Below, piece by piece: positions 40,796-49,265 of a DNA stretch of 64,000 nt. This DNA is from Mycolicibacterium baixiangningiae (GTDB lineage Bacteria > Actinomycetota > Actinomycetes > Mycobacteriales > Mycobacteriaceae), in NCBI RefSeq assembly GCF_016313185.1, contig NZ_CP066218.1:620001-684000 (forward strand), given 5' to 3'. The translations under genes were made by a program, and so were the position numbers. The first letter of the stretch is position 1. Every line of letters begins with the position of its first letter. A model generated the notes under the pieces. That model had not been told where the DNA came from. It saw only the letters and a program-made list of their open reading frames with translations, and searched no databases.

Positions 40796-42820
40796 CTATG
40801 GCTTGGCGTGCAGCGCCGGCCACCAGATCTTCGGTCCGATCAATGTGAACAGGGCGGGGATGATGACCGTGCGCACCAGGAATGTGTCGAGCAGGATGCC
40901 GAGGCCGACGATGATGCCGAGCTGGGTGAGCACGATCAGCGGCAGCACGCCGAGCACACAGAACACCGCGGCCAGCACGATGCCCGCGCTGGTGATGACG
41001 GCGCCGGTCGCCGACACCGCGCGCACGATGCCCTGGCGGGTGCCGTACTCCGGCGTCTCCTCCCGTGCCCGGGTGACCAGGAAGATCGTGTAGTCCACAC
41101 CGAGGGCCACCAGGAAGAGGAACGCGAACAGCGGCGTCGAATTGTCGAGCGCCGGAAAGCCGAACAGGTGCACGCTGGCCCAGCCGCCGAGACCCAGCGC
41201 GGCCAGTGCGCTGAGCACCGTCACCCCGACGAGGATCAGCGGGGCCAGCGCCGACCGCAGCAGCACGTAGAGGACCACCAGCACGACGGCGAGGATGCTC
41301 GGGATCACGACCATGCGGTCGTGCGTCGCGGCGGTGCTGATGTCGCGGGCCTGGGCGTCGGAGCCGCCGACCAGTGCCGACGGATCCACCGCGCGGACGT
41401 GTTCGCGGAGTGCGTCGACGGTCGAGAACGCCTCGTCGGAGGCGGGTTCGGCGGACAGCACCACCGACCACTGCGTCAGACCCGTCGCCGAGGTGCCCGC
41501 GGGAGCCGCGGAGACGACGCCGTCGGTGTCGGAGATGGCGCGCTGGATTTCCGCTGCCTTGTCCGAGGGTCCGATGACGCGCGTCGGATCGGTCAGGCCG
41601 CTCGGGAAGTGGGCCGCGAGGGTGTCGTAGCCGGTCACCGATTCGGCCTGGACGCGGAACTGCTCGGTCTGCGTCAGGCCGATCGGGGTGAACAGCAGGC
41701 CCGTGCACAGCACGGCCAGCGCGCCGATCGACAGCACCGCGACGCGGGCAGGGCGGTGCGCCACCGACGAGGCGATGCGGTGCCACAGGCCGCTGTCGGT
41801 CAGCGGTGCGGCACCTTCCTTCGGGATCAGCGGCCAGAACAGTTTCTTGCCGAACAGTCGCAGCAGCGCGGGCAGCACCAGCAGCACGAAGACGGCGGCG
41901 ACCACGAGCCCGGAGGCGGCCTGCACGCCGAGGCTGCGGGTGCTCGGCGCGGAGGCGAAGACGAGTGTCAGCAGCGCCAGCACGACGGTGGCGTTGCTGG
42001 CCAGGATCGCCGGGCCCGCGGCCCGTACGGCGACGCCCAGCGCCTCCCGGTGGTCGCCGTTGCGGCCGAGTTCCTCCCGGTAACGGGAGATCAGCAACAG
42101 CGCGTAGTTCGTACCGGCGCCGAACACCAGCACGCTGGTGATGCCGGAGGTGGATCCGTCGGGAGTCATGCCGACGGCTTCGGCGATGGCGGTGCCGACC
42201 ACGGCGGCCACTCGGTCGGCGAAGCCGATCACCGCCAACGGCACGAGGAACAGCACCGGCGAGCGGTAGGTCACGATCAGCAGCAGTGCCACGACCGCGG
42301 CCGTCACCGCCAGCAGCGTGATGTTGGCGCCCGAGAACGAGTCCGCGATGTCCGCGCCGAACGCAGGGCCCCCGGTCACCTCCGCTTGCAGATCGTCCGG
42401 CAATCCGTCGGTGGCCGCCGCACGTAGCGCCTTGACCGCGTCGTTGAGGGCGAACCCGGACAGGTCGGCGGCCAGCGGCACGGTGGCGACGGCGGCCTTG
42501 TCGTCCTCGGACACCAGCACCGGAGGGCCGGACGGGGCACTTCCGGCGGCGTTCAGCATGCGCTGGCGGGCGGCCTCGGTGGCGGCGACGTCGGCGGGGG
42601 ACAGTGGTGCGTCGTCGGCGCGGGTGACGACGAGGATCGCCGGCGCCTGATCGCCGCCGGGGAATTCGGTGCGCAGGGCGTTGACCTTCGCCGATTCCGA
42701 ATCGCTCGGCACCGACACCGGCGACTGCGAGCTCGATTCGCCACCGCCGAGCAAGCCCATCAGACCGCCGGAGACGAGAACCACCAGCAACGCCACGACC
42801 CAGGAGAAACGACCCGCCAT
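40796..42820 (-). CDS. MMPL/RND family transporter
   Basis: The 674-residue RND-type exporter of the MMPL class has two repeats. Each has an extracytoplasmic loop after the first helix and a cluster of helices (about residues 175-340 and 510-665). Segments such as VFGAGTNYALLLISRYREEL and FLVALGVDYTIFLVTRAREE are the family's TM4 signatures with charged residues for proton transfer. The ATG at 42820 is the first that gives a normal first helix (WVVALLVVLVSGGLMGLLG). It is divergent from a MarR gene that probably controls it. Substrate unknown; lipid or drug export is typical. Confidence 0.92.
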   Translation of the reverse strand: MAGRFSWVVALLVVLVSGGLMGLLGGGESSSQSPVSVPSDSESAKVNALRTEFPGGDQAPAILVVTRADDAPLSPADVAATEAARQRMLNAAGSAPSGPPVLVSEDDKAAVATVPLAADLSGFALNDAVKALRAAATDGLPDDLQAEVTGGPAFGADIADSFSGANITLLAVTAAVVALLLIVTYRSPVLFLVPLAVIGFADRVAAVVGTAIAEAVGMTPDGSTSGITSVLVFGAGTNYALLLISRYREELGRNGDHREALGVAVRAAGPAILASNATVVLALLTLVFASAPSTRSLGVQAASGLVVAAVFVLLVLPALLRLFGKKLFWPLIPKEGAAPLTDSGLWHRIASSVAHRPARVAVLSIGALAVLCTGLLFTPIGLTQTEQFRVQAESVTGYDTLAAHFPSGLTDPTRVIGPSDKAAEIQRAISDTDGVVSAAPAGTSATGLTQWSVVLSAEPASDEAFSTVDALREHVRAVDPSALVGGSDAQARDISTAATHDRMVVIPSILAVVLVVLYVLLRSALAPLILVGVTVLSALAALGLGGWASVHLFGFPALDNSTPLFAFLFLVALGVDYTIFLVTRAREETPEYGTRQGIVRAVSATGAVITSAGIVLAAVFCVLGVLPLIVLTQLGIIVGLGILLDTFLVRTVIIPALFTLIGPKIWWPALHAKP

Positions 42821-42841
42821 GCCACCCGATATTCCCGATAT

Positions 42842-42874
42842 TTCAGAAACTGAACATCTTCGCCGAACTATCCT
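42842..42874. promoter_or_regulatory. MarR operator and promoter in the MMPL-MarR gap
   Basis: The 60-base divergent gap contains TTCAG-AAA-CTGAA (42842-42854), a short perfect inverted repeat, and TATCCT (42869-42874), a TANNNT -10 hexamer 6 bases before the MarR GTG. This suggests a leaderless regulator mRNA and an operator that can act on both directions. Inferred from position and symmetry only. Confidence 0.45.
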
Positions 42875-42880
42875 CGTCGG

Positions 42881-43354
42881 GTGGCTGATGCCGACCGCGC
42901 CGCGCTCGAAGCGCTGATCGCCGCGGACGTGCGCGCGCTGTCGGCCGAGTCCGAACAGATCGGCCGGGTGTTCGCGGCACGCCATTCCTTGGCGTCCAAC
43001 GACTTTCGTGCGCTGCTGCACATCATGGTGGCCGAGACCGCCGGCACCCCGCTGACGGCGGGCGAGCTGCGAAAGCAGATGGGCATGTCGGGTGCGGCGA
43101 TCACCTATCTCGTCGAGCGGATGATCGCCTCGGGGCATCTGCGGCGCGACTCCGACCCGGCCGACCGGCGCAAGGTGATCCTTCGGGTCGCCGAACACGG
43201 CAGGGGTGTGGCCGGCCAGTTCTTCGCACCGCTGGCCGAGCACACCACCCGGGCGATGGCCGGGATGCCCGACGGCGACGTCGCCGCCGCGCACCGCACG
43301 TTCGAGGCGCTGATCGACGCGATGGCCGCCTTCCGTCGCGACCTCGGCGATTAG
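42881..43354 (+). CDS. MarR family transcriptional regulator
   Basis: The 157-residue winged-helix regulator has its recognition part in LTAGELRKQMGMSGAAITYLV (about residues 58-78) and the wing DSDPADRRKVILRVA, typical of MarR. It is divergent from the MMPL exporter gene at 60 bases and is likely its ligand-sensing repressor. The GTG start lies 6 bases after a -10-like hexamer. The stop overlaps the convergent Na+/H+ antiporter gene by 4 bases. Confidence 0.9.
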   Translation: MADADRAALEALIAADVRALSAESEQIGRVFAARHSLASNDFRALLHIMVAETAGTPLTAGELRKQMGMSGAAITYLVERMIASGHLRRDSDPADRRKVILRVAEHGRGVAGQFFAPLAEHTTRAMAGMPDGDVAAAHRTFEALIDAMAAFRRDLGD

Positions 43355-44949
43355 CGCCGGTTGAGCGTCGCCTCTTCGAGGTCCAGGCCGTAGAGCACCG
43401 ACCGCAACACCTCGTCGTCGATGTGCCCGGCGTCGCGTTCGGCGATCAGCGTCGCGCGTTCGGCGGCCAGCATCTCCAGGCGCAGCCGACGGAACGTCGC
43501 CGCAGGGCTCTCGCCGATGTCGGCCTCGTCGCGTCCGAGCTGCTCCCAGGCGGAGTTGCGCCGCCGGGTGTTCCAGCTGCGCAGCACGTCGGCCGCGCGT
43601 TCCTGCACGTCGTCGTGGGTGGCGTCGGACCGTTCGGCGAGGACCTCGTCGAGGCGCTCGGCGGCCGCCCGCGACGCCTTGTCCTGCGCGGCGGCGGCAG
43701 CGACCGCATCGGTGTGGGCTTCGTCGCCCCGCACCCCGAGCCGCCGCACCAGCCACGGCAGCGTGAGCCCGTGCAACAGCAGGGTGCCGACCACGACCAC
43801 GAACGTGAGGAACACCAGCTGCGGCCTGCCCGGGAACTCTTCGCCGGTCAGCGTGGTCGCCGGGACCGCGAACGCCGCCGCCAGCGACACGACGCCGCGC
43901 ATACCGGCCCACGCCACCACGAACACCTGCGCCGGCCGCGGGCGGGGCTCACGGTCACGTACGCCGCGTGAGAGCAGCCGCGGCAGGTAGGCGAACAGGT
44001 ACACCCACACGATCCGCACCACGATCACCGTCGTGAGGACCGCCAGCGAGGAGACGGTGAGAACGACCGCCGAGATCCCGGCGAGTTCCTCGATGACCTT
44101 CGGCAGCTGCAACCCGATCAGCAGGAACGCGAACGATTCCAGCAGCAGCTGGACGGCTCTCCACACCGCGGAGTCCTGCAGGCGCGTCGCGTAACTCGCC
44201 CTGGTGGAGTGCTGCCCGAGGATCAGTGCGGCGACCACCACCGCGAGCACCCCGGATCCGTGCACCTCCTCGGCGAGCAGGTAGATGCCGAACGGCGCGA
44301 CGAGGCCCAGCGCGCTCTCGACCACCGGATCGCGCAACCGCGACCGGACGTAGACGATCAACGCGCCGAGCACCCCGCCGACGACCACACCGCCGACCGC
44401 GGCCAACGCGAACGTCCCCAGACCGCCGGTCCAGCTCGCCGTGCCGCCGATCGCCAGGCCGAGCGCCACCTTGTAGGCGGTCAGCGCGGTCGCGTCGTTG
44501 AGCAGGCTCTCACCGCCCAGCAGCGTCATCAGCCGCCGGGGCAACCCGAGCCTGCGGCCGACCGCGGTCGCGGACACGGCATCGGGAGGGGCGACGATCG
44601 CGCCCAGCGTCAGCGCCGCCGCCACGGTCAGCTCGGGCACCGCCCAATAGGCCACCACCCCGACCGCGAACGTCGTCGCCAGCGGCAGCCCCACCGCGAG
44701 CATCCCGATCGACCGCACGTTGCGCCGCAACGCCACGTAACTGCTCTCCAGCCCGGCCGACCACAGCAGCGGTGGAAGCACCACGTACAGCACCAGGTCC
44801 GGGTCCAGCTGGATGTCGGGCACCCCGGGGATCAGGCCCGCGGCCAACCCGGCGACCACCAACGCCAGCGGGGCCGACACATCCGCGCGGCGGGCCACCG
44901 CGGCCAGCAACAGCGCGGCGACCAGTACGGCCAGCAGCGGGGCACCCAC
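43351..44949 (-). CDS. Na+/H+ antiporter, CPA1 family
   Basis: The 532-residue monovalent cation:proton antiporter has 12 or 13 helices (1-400) and a long cytoplasmic tail (about 410-532) rich in charged helices. The ion-site segments GAIVAPPDAVSATAVGRRL and GGESLLNDATALTAYKVAL (Asp residues) are typical of CPA1/NhaP. The GTG at 44949 has GGAGG 9 bases upstream and begins directly with the first helix; the frame is open much further but crosses the divergent gene. Sodium and pH homeostasis is the expected role. Confidence 0.9.
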   Translation of the reverse strand: MGAPLLAVLVAALLLAAVARRADVSAPLALVVAGLAAGLIPGVPDIQLDPDLVLYVVLPPLLWSAGLESSYVALRRNVRSIGMLAVGLPLATTFAVGVVAYWAVPELTVAAALTLGAIVAPPDAVSATAVGRRLGLPRRLMTLLGGESLLNDATALTAYKVALGLAIGGTASWTGGLGTFALAAVGGVVVGGVLGALIVYVRSRLRDPVVESALGLVAPFGIYLLAEEVHGSGVLAVVVAALILGQHSTRASYATRLQDSAVWRAVQLLLESFAFLLIGLQLPKVIEELAGISAVVLTVSSLAVLTTVIVVRIVWVYLFAYLPRLLSRGVRDREPRPRPAQVFVVAWAGMRGVVSLAAAFAVPATTLTGEEFPGRPQLVFLTFVVVVGTLLLHGLTLPWLVRRLGVRGDEAHTDAVAAAAAQDKASRAAAERLDEVLAERSDATHDDVQERAADVLRSWNTRRRNSAWEQLGRDEADIGESPAATFRRLRLEMLAAERATLIAERDAGHIDDEVLRSVLYGLDLEEATLNRR

Positions 44950-44994
44950 GTCGGGAGTCCTCCTTGTCTCATCGCGTCCGTATCCTCGACCACC

Positions 44995-45309
44995 ATGCGC
45001 AGCAGAGCACGTCGAGCCACCCGGCGCGCGCAGGATACGGCCACGCCACCCGGGTGTGAGCACCTGGCCGCGGACAACACCGATCGGCAGCCGAATACTC
45101 CCGCCCGCTGTGAAGGATGCGCCGAACTCGGTGAGCTCACCTGGGCGCACCTGCGGCTGTGCATCACCTGTGGGTATGTCGGGTGCTGCGATTCCAGCCC
45201 GCACCAGCACGCCACCGAGCACTTCCGCACCACCGGCCACCCCGTCATGCGTTCGGCGGAGCCGGGGGAGTCCTGGCGGTGGTGCTACATCGACCTCCGG
45301 GTGGGTTGA
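44995..45309 (+). CDS. UBP-type zinc finger protein
   Basis: The 104-residue protein has a ZnF_UBP domain. The Cys/His ligand pattern is seen in GCEHL, CEGCAELG, LRLCITCGYVGCCDSS, and the histidines of HQHATEHFRTTGHPVM, closing with WCYIDL. In eukaryotes the fold binds ubiquitin tails; in mycobacteria the role is unknown and ubiquitin is absent. A basic N-terminal tail precedes it. The divergent antiporter gene starts 45 bases away, and small UBP-finger proteins next to Na+/H+ antiporters are a pairing I recall from actinobacteria, so a link is possible. Confidence 0.82.
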   Translation: MRSRARRATRRAQDTATPPGCEHLAADNTDRQPNTPARCEGCAELGELTWAHLRLCITCGYVGCCDSSPHQHATEHFRTTGHPVMRSAEPGESWRWCYIDLRVG

Positions 45310-45331
45310 GCATCTGGCAGGCTGGCGAGCG

Positions 45332-46624
45332 ATGACTGAACCAACCGACGCCGACTCACCCGTCACCGACCCCGACATGGGGGTCGTGGCGGCGACCACC
45401 GCACCGGAACCGGTGGCGACGCAGGCCGCACCGGCCGACCCGAGGAGCACGGTGCTGCTCCTCGGCGCGGGCGAGCTCAGTCGCGAACTCGCGCTGGCCT
45501 TCCAGCGGCTGGGCGCGGTAGTGGTCGCCGTCGACCGATACGCCGACGCGCCCGCGCACGGCGTGGCCGACCGCTCCGCCGTCGTGCGGCTGACCGACGC
45601 CGAAGCCCTCGCCGCGCTGATCGACCGGGAGAAACCGCGCTACGTCGTCGCGCAGTCGGGTGCCATCGCCACCGACGCGCTGATCGCCGTTGCCGAACGC
45701 GGTGGGGTCGACGTGTTCCCGACACCGCGCGCCACCCGCCTGGGACAGGACCGCGAAGGGCTCCGCCGGCTGGCCTCCGACGAGCTCGGCCTGCCGACTG
45801 CGCCGTTCTGGTTCGCCGGCTCGGCCGAGGAGTTGGCCGCCGTCGCTGCGCACGCCGGGTTCCCGCTCGTCGTCAAACCGATCTCCGCGGCGCCCGGGGA
45901 GGGTCAATCGGTCCTGCTGCGCGCCGACGACGTCGAACCGGCCTGGCAGCGTGCGATCGCGGCGGGCCGCATCACGCACAACCGGGTGGTGGCGGAGACC
46001 GTCGTCGAGGTGGACTACGAGGTGACGCTGCTGACAGTGCGCAGCACCAGCGCGACCGGCCCCACGCTGACGTTCTGCGAACCGATCGGCCACCGTCCAG
46101 GTGACGGGGAGGCGCTCGAATCCTGGCAGCCGCAGCAGATGACGCCCGCTGCGCTCGACGCCGCGAAGTCGATCGCCGCCCGCATCGTCAACTCGCTCGG
46201 CGGACGCGGGCTGTTCGCGGTGGAACTGCTGGTGCGCGGCGACGAGGTCTACTTCTCTGATGTGCGGGCCCGGCCCGTGGACATCGGGCTGGTGACACTG
46301 CGTTCGCAGCGCCTCTCGCAGTTCGAACTGCACGCGCGGGCCATCCTCGGCCTGACGGTCGACACGATCATGATCTCCCCCGGTGCGGCGGAGGTCCGTT
46401 ACGCGGGCACCGAGGCGCCGGTCGCCGAACCGTCGGGTGCAGACGTCGCCGCGGTGGTGGCCGAGGCGCTGGCCACCCAGGAGAGCGACGTGCGGTTGTT
46501 CGGCAGACCCGACGAGACCGACGGCAGGCGGCGCCTGGGAGTCGCGCTGGCCACCGCGCCGGACGTGATCATCGCCCGGGACCGGGCCCGTCGGGTGGGC
46601 GCCGCCCTGCGCAAGCTGTGGTGA
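45332..46624 (+). CDS. purT: Formate-dependent phosphoribosylglycinamide formyltransferase PurT
   Basis: The 430-residue ATP-grasp enzyme makes formyl-GAR from GAR, formate and ATP in purine synthesis, an alternative to PurN. Segments include VLLLGAGELSRELALAFQRLG, TRLGQDREGLRRLASDELGLPT, the ATP-grasp loop VVKPISAAPGEGQSVL, and ELLVRGDEVYFSDVRARPVD. The first 35 residues are a variable extension. It corresponds to Rv0389 and keeps the order purT - (small gene) - rhodanese - metZ. Confidence 0.94.
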   Translation: MTEPTDADSPVTDPDMGVVAATTAPEPVATQAAPADPRSTVLLLGAGELSRELALAFQRLGAVVVAVDRYADAPAHGVADRSAVVRLTDAEALAALIDREKPRYVVAQSGAIATDALIAVAERGGVDVFPTPRATRLGQDREGLRRLASDELGLPTAPFWFAGSAEELAAVAAHAGFPLVVKPISAAPGEGQSVLLRADDVEPAWQRAIAAGRITHNRVVAETVVEVDYEVTLLTVRSTSATGPTLTFCEPIGHRPGDGEALESWQPQQMTPAALDAAKSIAARIVNSLGGRGLFAVELLVRGDEVYFSDVRARPVDIGLVTLRSQRLSQFELHARAILGLTVDTIMISPGAAEVRYAGTEAPVAEPSGADVAAVVAEALATQESDVRLFGRPDETDGRRRLGVALATAPDVIIARDRARRVGAALRKLW

Positions 46625-46627
46625 GCC

Positions 46628-47086
46628 ATGCCCGCTGAATCCGACCCTTACACCGGCCGTCCGAGCGACCGGCCCACCGCCGCCCCGTTCATGGCCGCCC
46701 TGGTCCTGGTTGTCCTCATCGTGATCGGTATCTGGCTGGCCAACCTGTTCGACGGTGACGAGCCGACCCCCGAACAGCAGATCGGCCGCGCCGCCGCGGC
46801 GCAGAACGACGCCCTGCAACGCGAGAGCTACGAGGACTTCCGCGCCAACACGTGCCGCGCGGACCAGGGGACCGAACGCGACGTGCTTGACCGGCAACGG
46901 ATTTCGTCAGCCGAGCAGGGTGCCAGGTTCATCGACGGGGTGAGCGGCGTCGTGGTCCAGGGCGACCGGGCCACCGCCACCGTCACCTACCACTTCGACA
47001 AGGCCGAGGACGACAAGATCGCGGTGCCGACGACGTTCGTCCGGGAGGATGGGGCGTGGAAGGTGTGTTCCACCGGTTCTGAGTAG
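46628..47086 (+). CDS. Small membrane-anchored protein with NTF2/DUF4878-like domain
   Basis: The 152-residue protein has one transmembrane helix (about residues 21-40, FMAALVLVVLIVIGIWLANL) and an extracytoplasmic domain of about 105 residues with two Cys (NTCRADQ and KVCSTG), similar in plan to the Rv0361-like protein at 32810-33646 though much shorter. It follows purT by 3 bases and is likely in its operon. The function is unknown. Confidence 0.7.
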   Translation: MPAESDPYTGRPSDRPTAAPFMAALVLVVLIVIGIWLANLFDGDEPTPEQQIGRAAAAQNDALQRESYEDFRANTCRADQGTERDVLDRQRISSAEQGARFIDGVSGVVVQGDRATATVTYHFDKAEDDKIAVPTTFVREDGAWKVCSTGSE

Positions 47087-47114
47087 GTGTGATACATGTG
47101 CGAGACTCACGGCC

Positions 47115-47528
47115 GTGAGCTATGCGGGAGACATCACGCCGGAGGAGGCCTGGCAGCTACTCGACGACAACCCCGATGCGGTGCTGGTGGACTGTCGTAC
47201 CGATGCCGAGTGGCGGTTCGTCGGGGTGCCCGACCTGTCACCGCTGTCCCGTGACGCGGTGTTCATCGAGTGGAACCGGACCGACGGCAGCCGCAACCAT
47301 GGGTTCGTCGACGATCTGAAGGCCGCGGGCATCGCGCCGGGTGAGCGCCCGGTGGTGTTCCTGTGCCGCTCCGGCAACCGGTCGATCGGCGCCGCCGAAG
47401 CCGCGACCGCGGCCGGGATCGGGCCGTCGTACAACATCCTCGACGGCTTCGAAGGTGACCTCGACGAGCAACGGCACCGCGGCCGCACCGGCTGGAAGGC
47501 CGTCGGACTGCCCTGGCGGCAGTCATGA
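47115..47528 (+). CDS. Rhodanese-like sulfurtransferase (Rv0390-like)
   Basis: The 137-residue single-domain rhodanese has the active-site loop CRSGNRS (about residue 83) with the persulfide Cys, preceded by VLVDCRTDAEW. It moves sulfane sulfur between donors and acceptors. Its stop overlaps the start of metZ by 4 bases, so it may supply or handle sulfide for homocysteine synthesis; that link is inferred from coupling. The GTG at 47115 fits the conserved start SYAGDITPEEAW. Confidence 0.92.
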   Translation: MSYAGDITPEEAWQLLDDNPDAVLVDCRTDAEWRFVGVPDLSPLSRDAVFIEWNRTDGSRNHGFVDDLKAAGIAPGERPVVFLCRSGNRSIGAAEAATAAGIGPSYNILDGFEGDLDEQRHRGRTGWKAVGLPWRQS

Positions 47529-48736
47529 GCGATCAGGTCCCATCGGTGCGGCGGCCGGCGGCACTGCCCGACGGCGTCGGCCAGGCCACCATCGGTGTGC
47601 GCGGCGGACTGCTGCGGTCGGGTTTCGAGGAGACCGCCGAAGCCATGTACCTGACGTCGGGGTACGTCTACCCGTCGGCCGCGGAGGCGGAGAAGGCGTT
47701 CACCGGGGAGATCGACCGGTATGTGTACTCGCGATACGGCAACCCGACGATCTCGATGTTCGAGGAGCGGCTGCGGCTGATCGAGGGCGCGCCGGCCTGC
47801 TTCGCGACCGCGACCGGGATGGCCGCGGTGTTCACCTCGCTGGGAGCGCTGCTGGGTGCGGGTGACCGGTTGGTCGCGGCGCGCAGCCTGTTCGGATCGT
47901 GCTTCGTGGTCTGTAACGAGATCCTGCCGCGGTGGGGTGTGGAGACGGTGTTCGTCGACGGCGACGACCTCGCGCAGTGGGAGGAAGCGCTGTCGGTGCC
48001 CACGCAGGCGGTGTTCTTCGAGACCCCGTCGAACCCGATGCAGTCACTGGTCGACATCGCCGCGGTCTGCGATATGGCCCACGCCGCGGGCGCAAAAGTT
48101 GTGTTGGACAACGTCTTCGCGACGCCGCTGCTGCAGCAGGGGATGCCGTTGGGCGCCGACGTGGTGGTGTACTCCGGCACCAAACACATCGACGGGCAGG
48201 GCCGGGTGCTCGGTGGGGCGATCCTCGGGTCGCAGGAGTACATCGACGGGCCGGTGCAGAAGCTGATGCGCCACACGGGTCCTGCGCTCAGTCCGTTCAA
48301 CGCCTGGACGTTGCTCAAGGGGCTCGAGACGCTGGCGGTGCGGGTCGACTACGCGAATCGCTCAGCGCAGCGGATCGCGGAGTTCCTGGAGAGCCATCCG
48401 TCGGTGGGTTGGGTGAAATACCCGTTCCTGAGCAGCCACCCGCAGTACGACCTGGCGAAGCGGCAGATGCGCGGCGGCGGCACCGTCGTGACGTTCGAAC
48501 TGGCCGGCGGCAAGGACCGGGCCTTCGAGGTGCTCGACAAGCTGCAGTTGATCGACATCTCGAACAATCTCGGTGACGCGAAATCGTTGATCACCCACCC
48601 TGCCACCACGACTCACCGGGCGATGGGTCCCGAGGGCCGCGCCGCGATCGGTCTGGGCGACGGTGTGGTGCGGGTGTCGGTCGGGCTCGAGGGCACCGAG
48701 GACCTGATCGCCGATCTCGACCGGGCGCTGAGCTGA
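47525..48736 (+). CDS. metZ: O-succinylhomoserine sulfhydrylase MetZ
   Basis: The 403-residue PLP enzyme of the Cys/Met metabolism family makes homocysteine from O-succinylhomoserine and sulfide. The PLP lysine is in VVVYSGTKHIDGQGRVLGG (about residue 219); other signatures are YVYSRYGNPTISMFEERL, ATGMAAVFTSL and the C-terminal SLITHPATTTHRAM and RVSVGLEGTEDLIADL. It corresponds to Rv0391. No riboswitch was recognised upstream; expression probably follows the rhodanese gene. Confidence 0.95.
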   Translation: MSDQVPSVRRPAALPDGVGQATIGVRGGLLRSGFEETAEAMYLTSGYVYPSAAEAEKAFTGEIDRYVYSRYGNPTISMFEERLRLIEGAPACFATATGMAAVFTSLGALLGAGDRLVAARSLFGSCFVVCNEILPRWGVETVFVDGDDLAQWEEALSVPTQAVFFETPSNPMQSLVDIAAVCDMAHAAGAKVVLDNVFATPLLQQGMPLGADVVVYSGTKHIDGQGRVLGGAILGSQEYIDGPVQKLMRHTGPALSPFNAWTLLKGLETLAVRVDYANRSAQRIAEFLESHPSVGWVKYPFLSSHPQYDLAKRQMRGGGTVVTFELAGGKDRAFEVLDKLQLIDISNNLGDAKSLITHPATTTHRAMGPEGRAAIGLGDGVVRVSVGLEGTEDLIADLDRALS

Positions 48737-49156
48737 GTGTCGAAGAGTTCGCAGGCGAAGAAGGCGCGCAGGCTTAAACGGCAGGCGGGCCAGGAGCGAC
48801 GGCGCATGTTCGGCGAGATCATGCGTGAGATTACGAGTTTCGAGAGCATCGACGAGCTGCTGACCGACGGTGGCTGGGAGTTCGACGTCGACAACTCCAC
48901 CGACGATCTCGCGACGTGGTTCTACCCGCCGTCGGGCATCGACACCGAGGACGAGACCGTCGAGACGGTGACGCGGATCTGGGTGGGCGCGGACTCCGAG
49001 GACGTTGACGACAGTGATCTCGAGTGGCACGTCATCTTCGTTGGCGCAGGCGACGGTGCGATCGACTACATATTCTCAGCGGAGTCGCTGGTGGAGAATC
49101 TGCTGACCATCGAGGCGTATCGCCTCGGCGACGCAGAACCGGATTTCCAGGGCTGA
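48737..49156 (+). CDS. Conserved hypothetical acidic protein
   Basis: The 139-residue protein is not recognised. It has a basic N-terminal segment (KSSQAKKARRLKRQAGQERRR, about residues 3-23) and an acidic globular part with alternating strands (VTRIWVGADSEDVDDSDLEWHVIFVG). The GTG start follows the metZ stop with no gap, so it is co-transcribed with metZ. It is the last gene before the insertion-sequence cluster; the 65 bases between 49157 and 49221 hold nothing else visible. Confidence 0.65.
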   Translation: MSKSSQAKKARRLKRQAGQERRRMFGEIMREITSFESIDELLTDGGWEFDVDNSTDDLATWFYPPSGIDTEDETVETVTRIWVGADSEDVDDSDLEWHVIFVGAGDGAIDYIFSAESLVENLLTIEAYRLGDAEPDFQG

Positions 49157-49265
49157 GTCCTGAGGAGCTCGGGGCCGCGCGGCGCGCGAGACGGAGGTGG
49201 CGCAGGTCGGCTCTCGGGCGGATTCATACGGTCAATGCAACATCCGTCTATGTGTGGGGGTTGCA

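Noticed and set aside
46628..48736. SAM or other riboswitch before the rhodanese-metZ genes
   Set aside because: Gaps are 28 bases or overlaps only, so there is no room for a leader structure.
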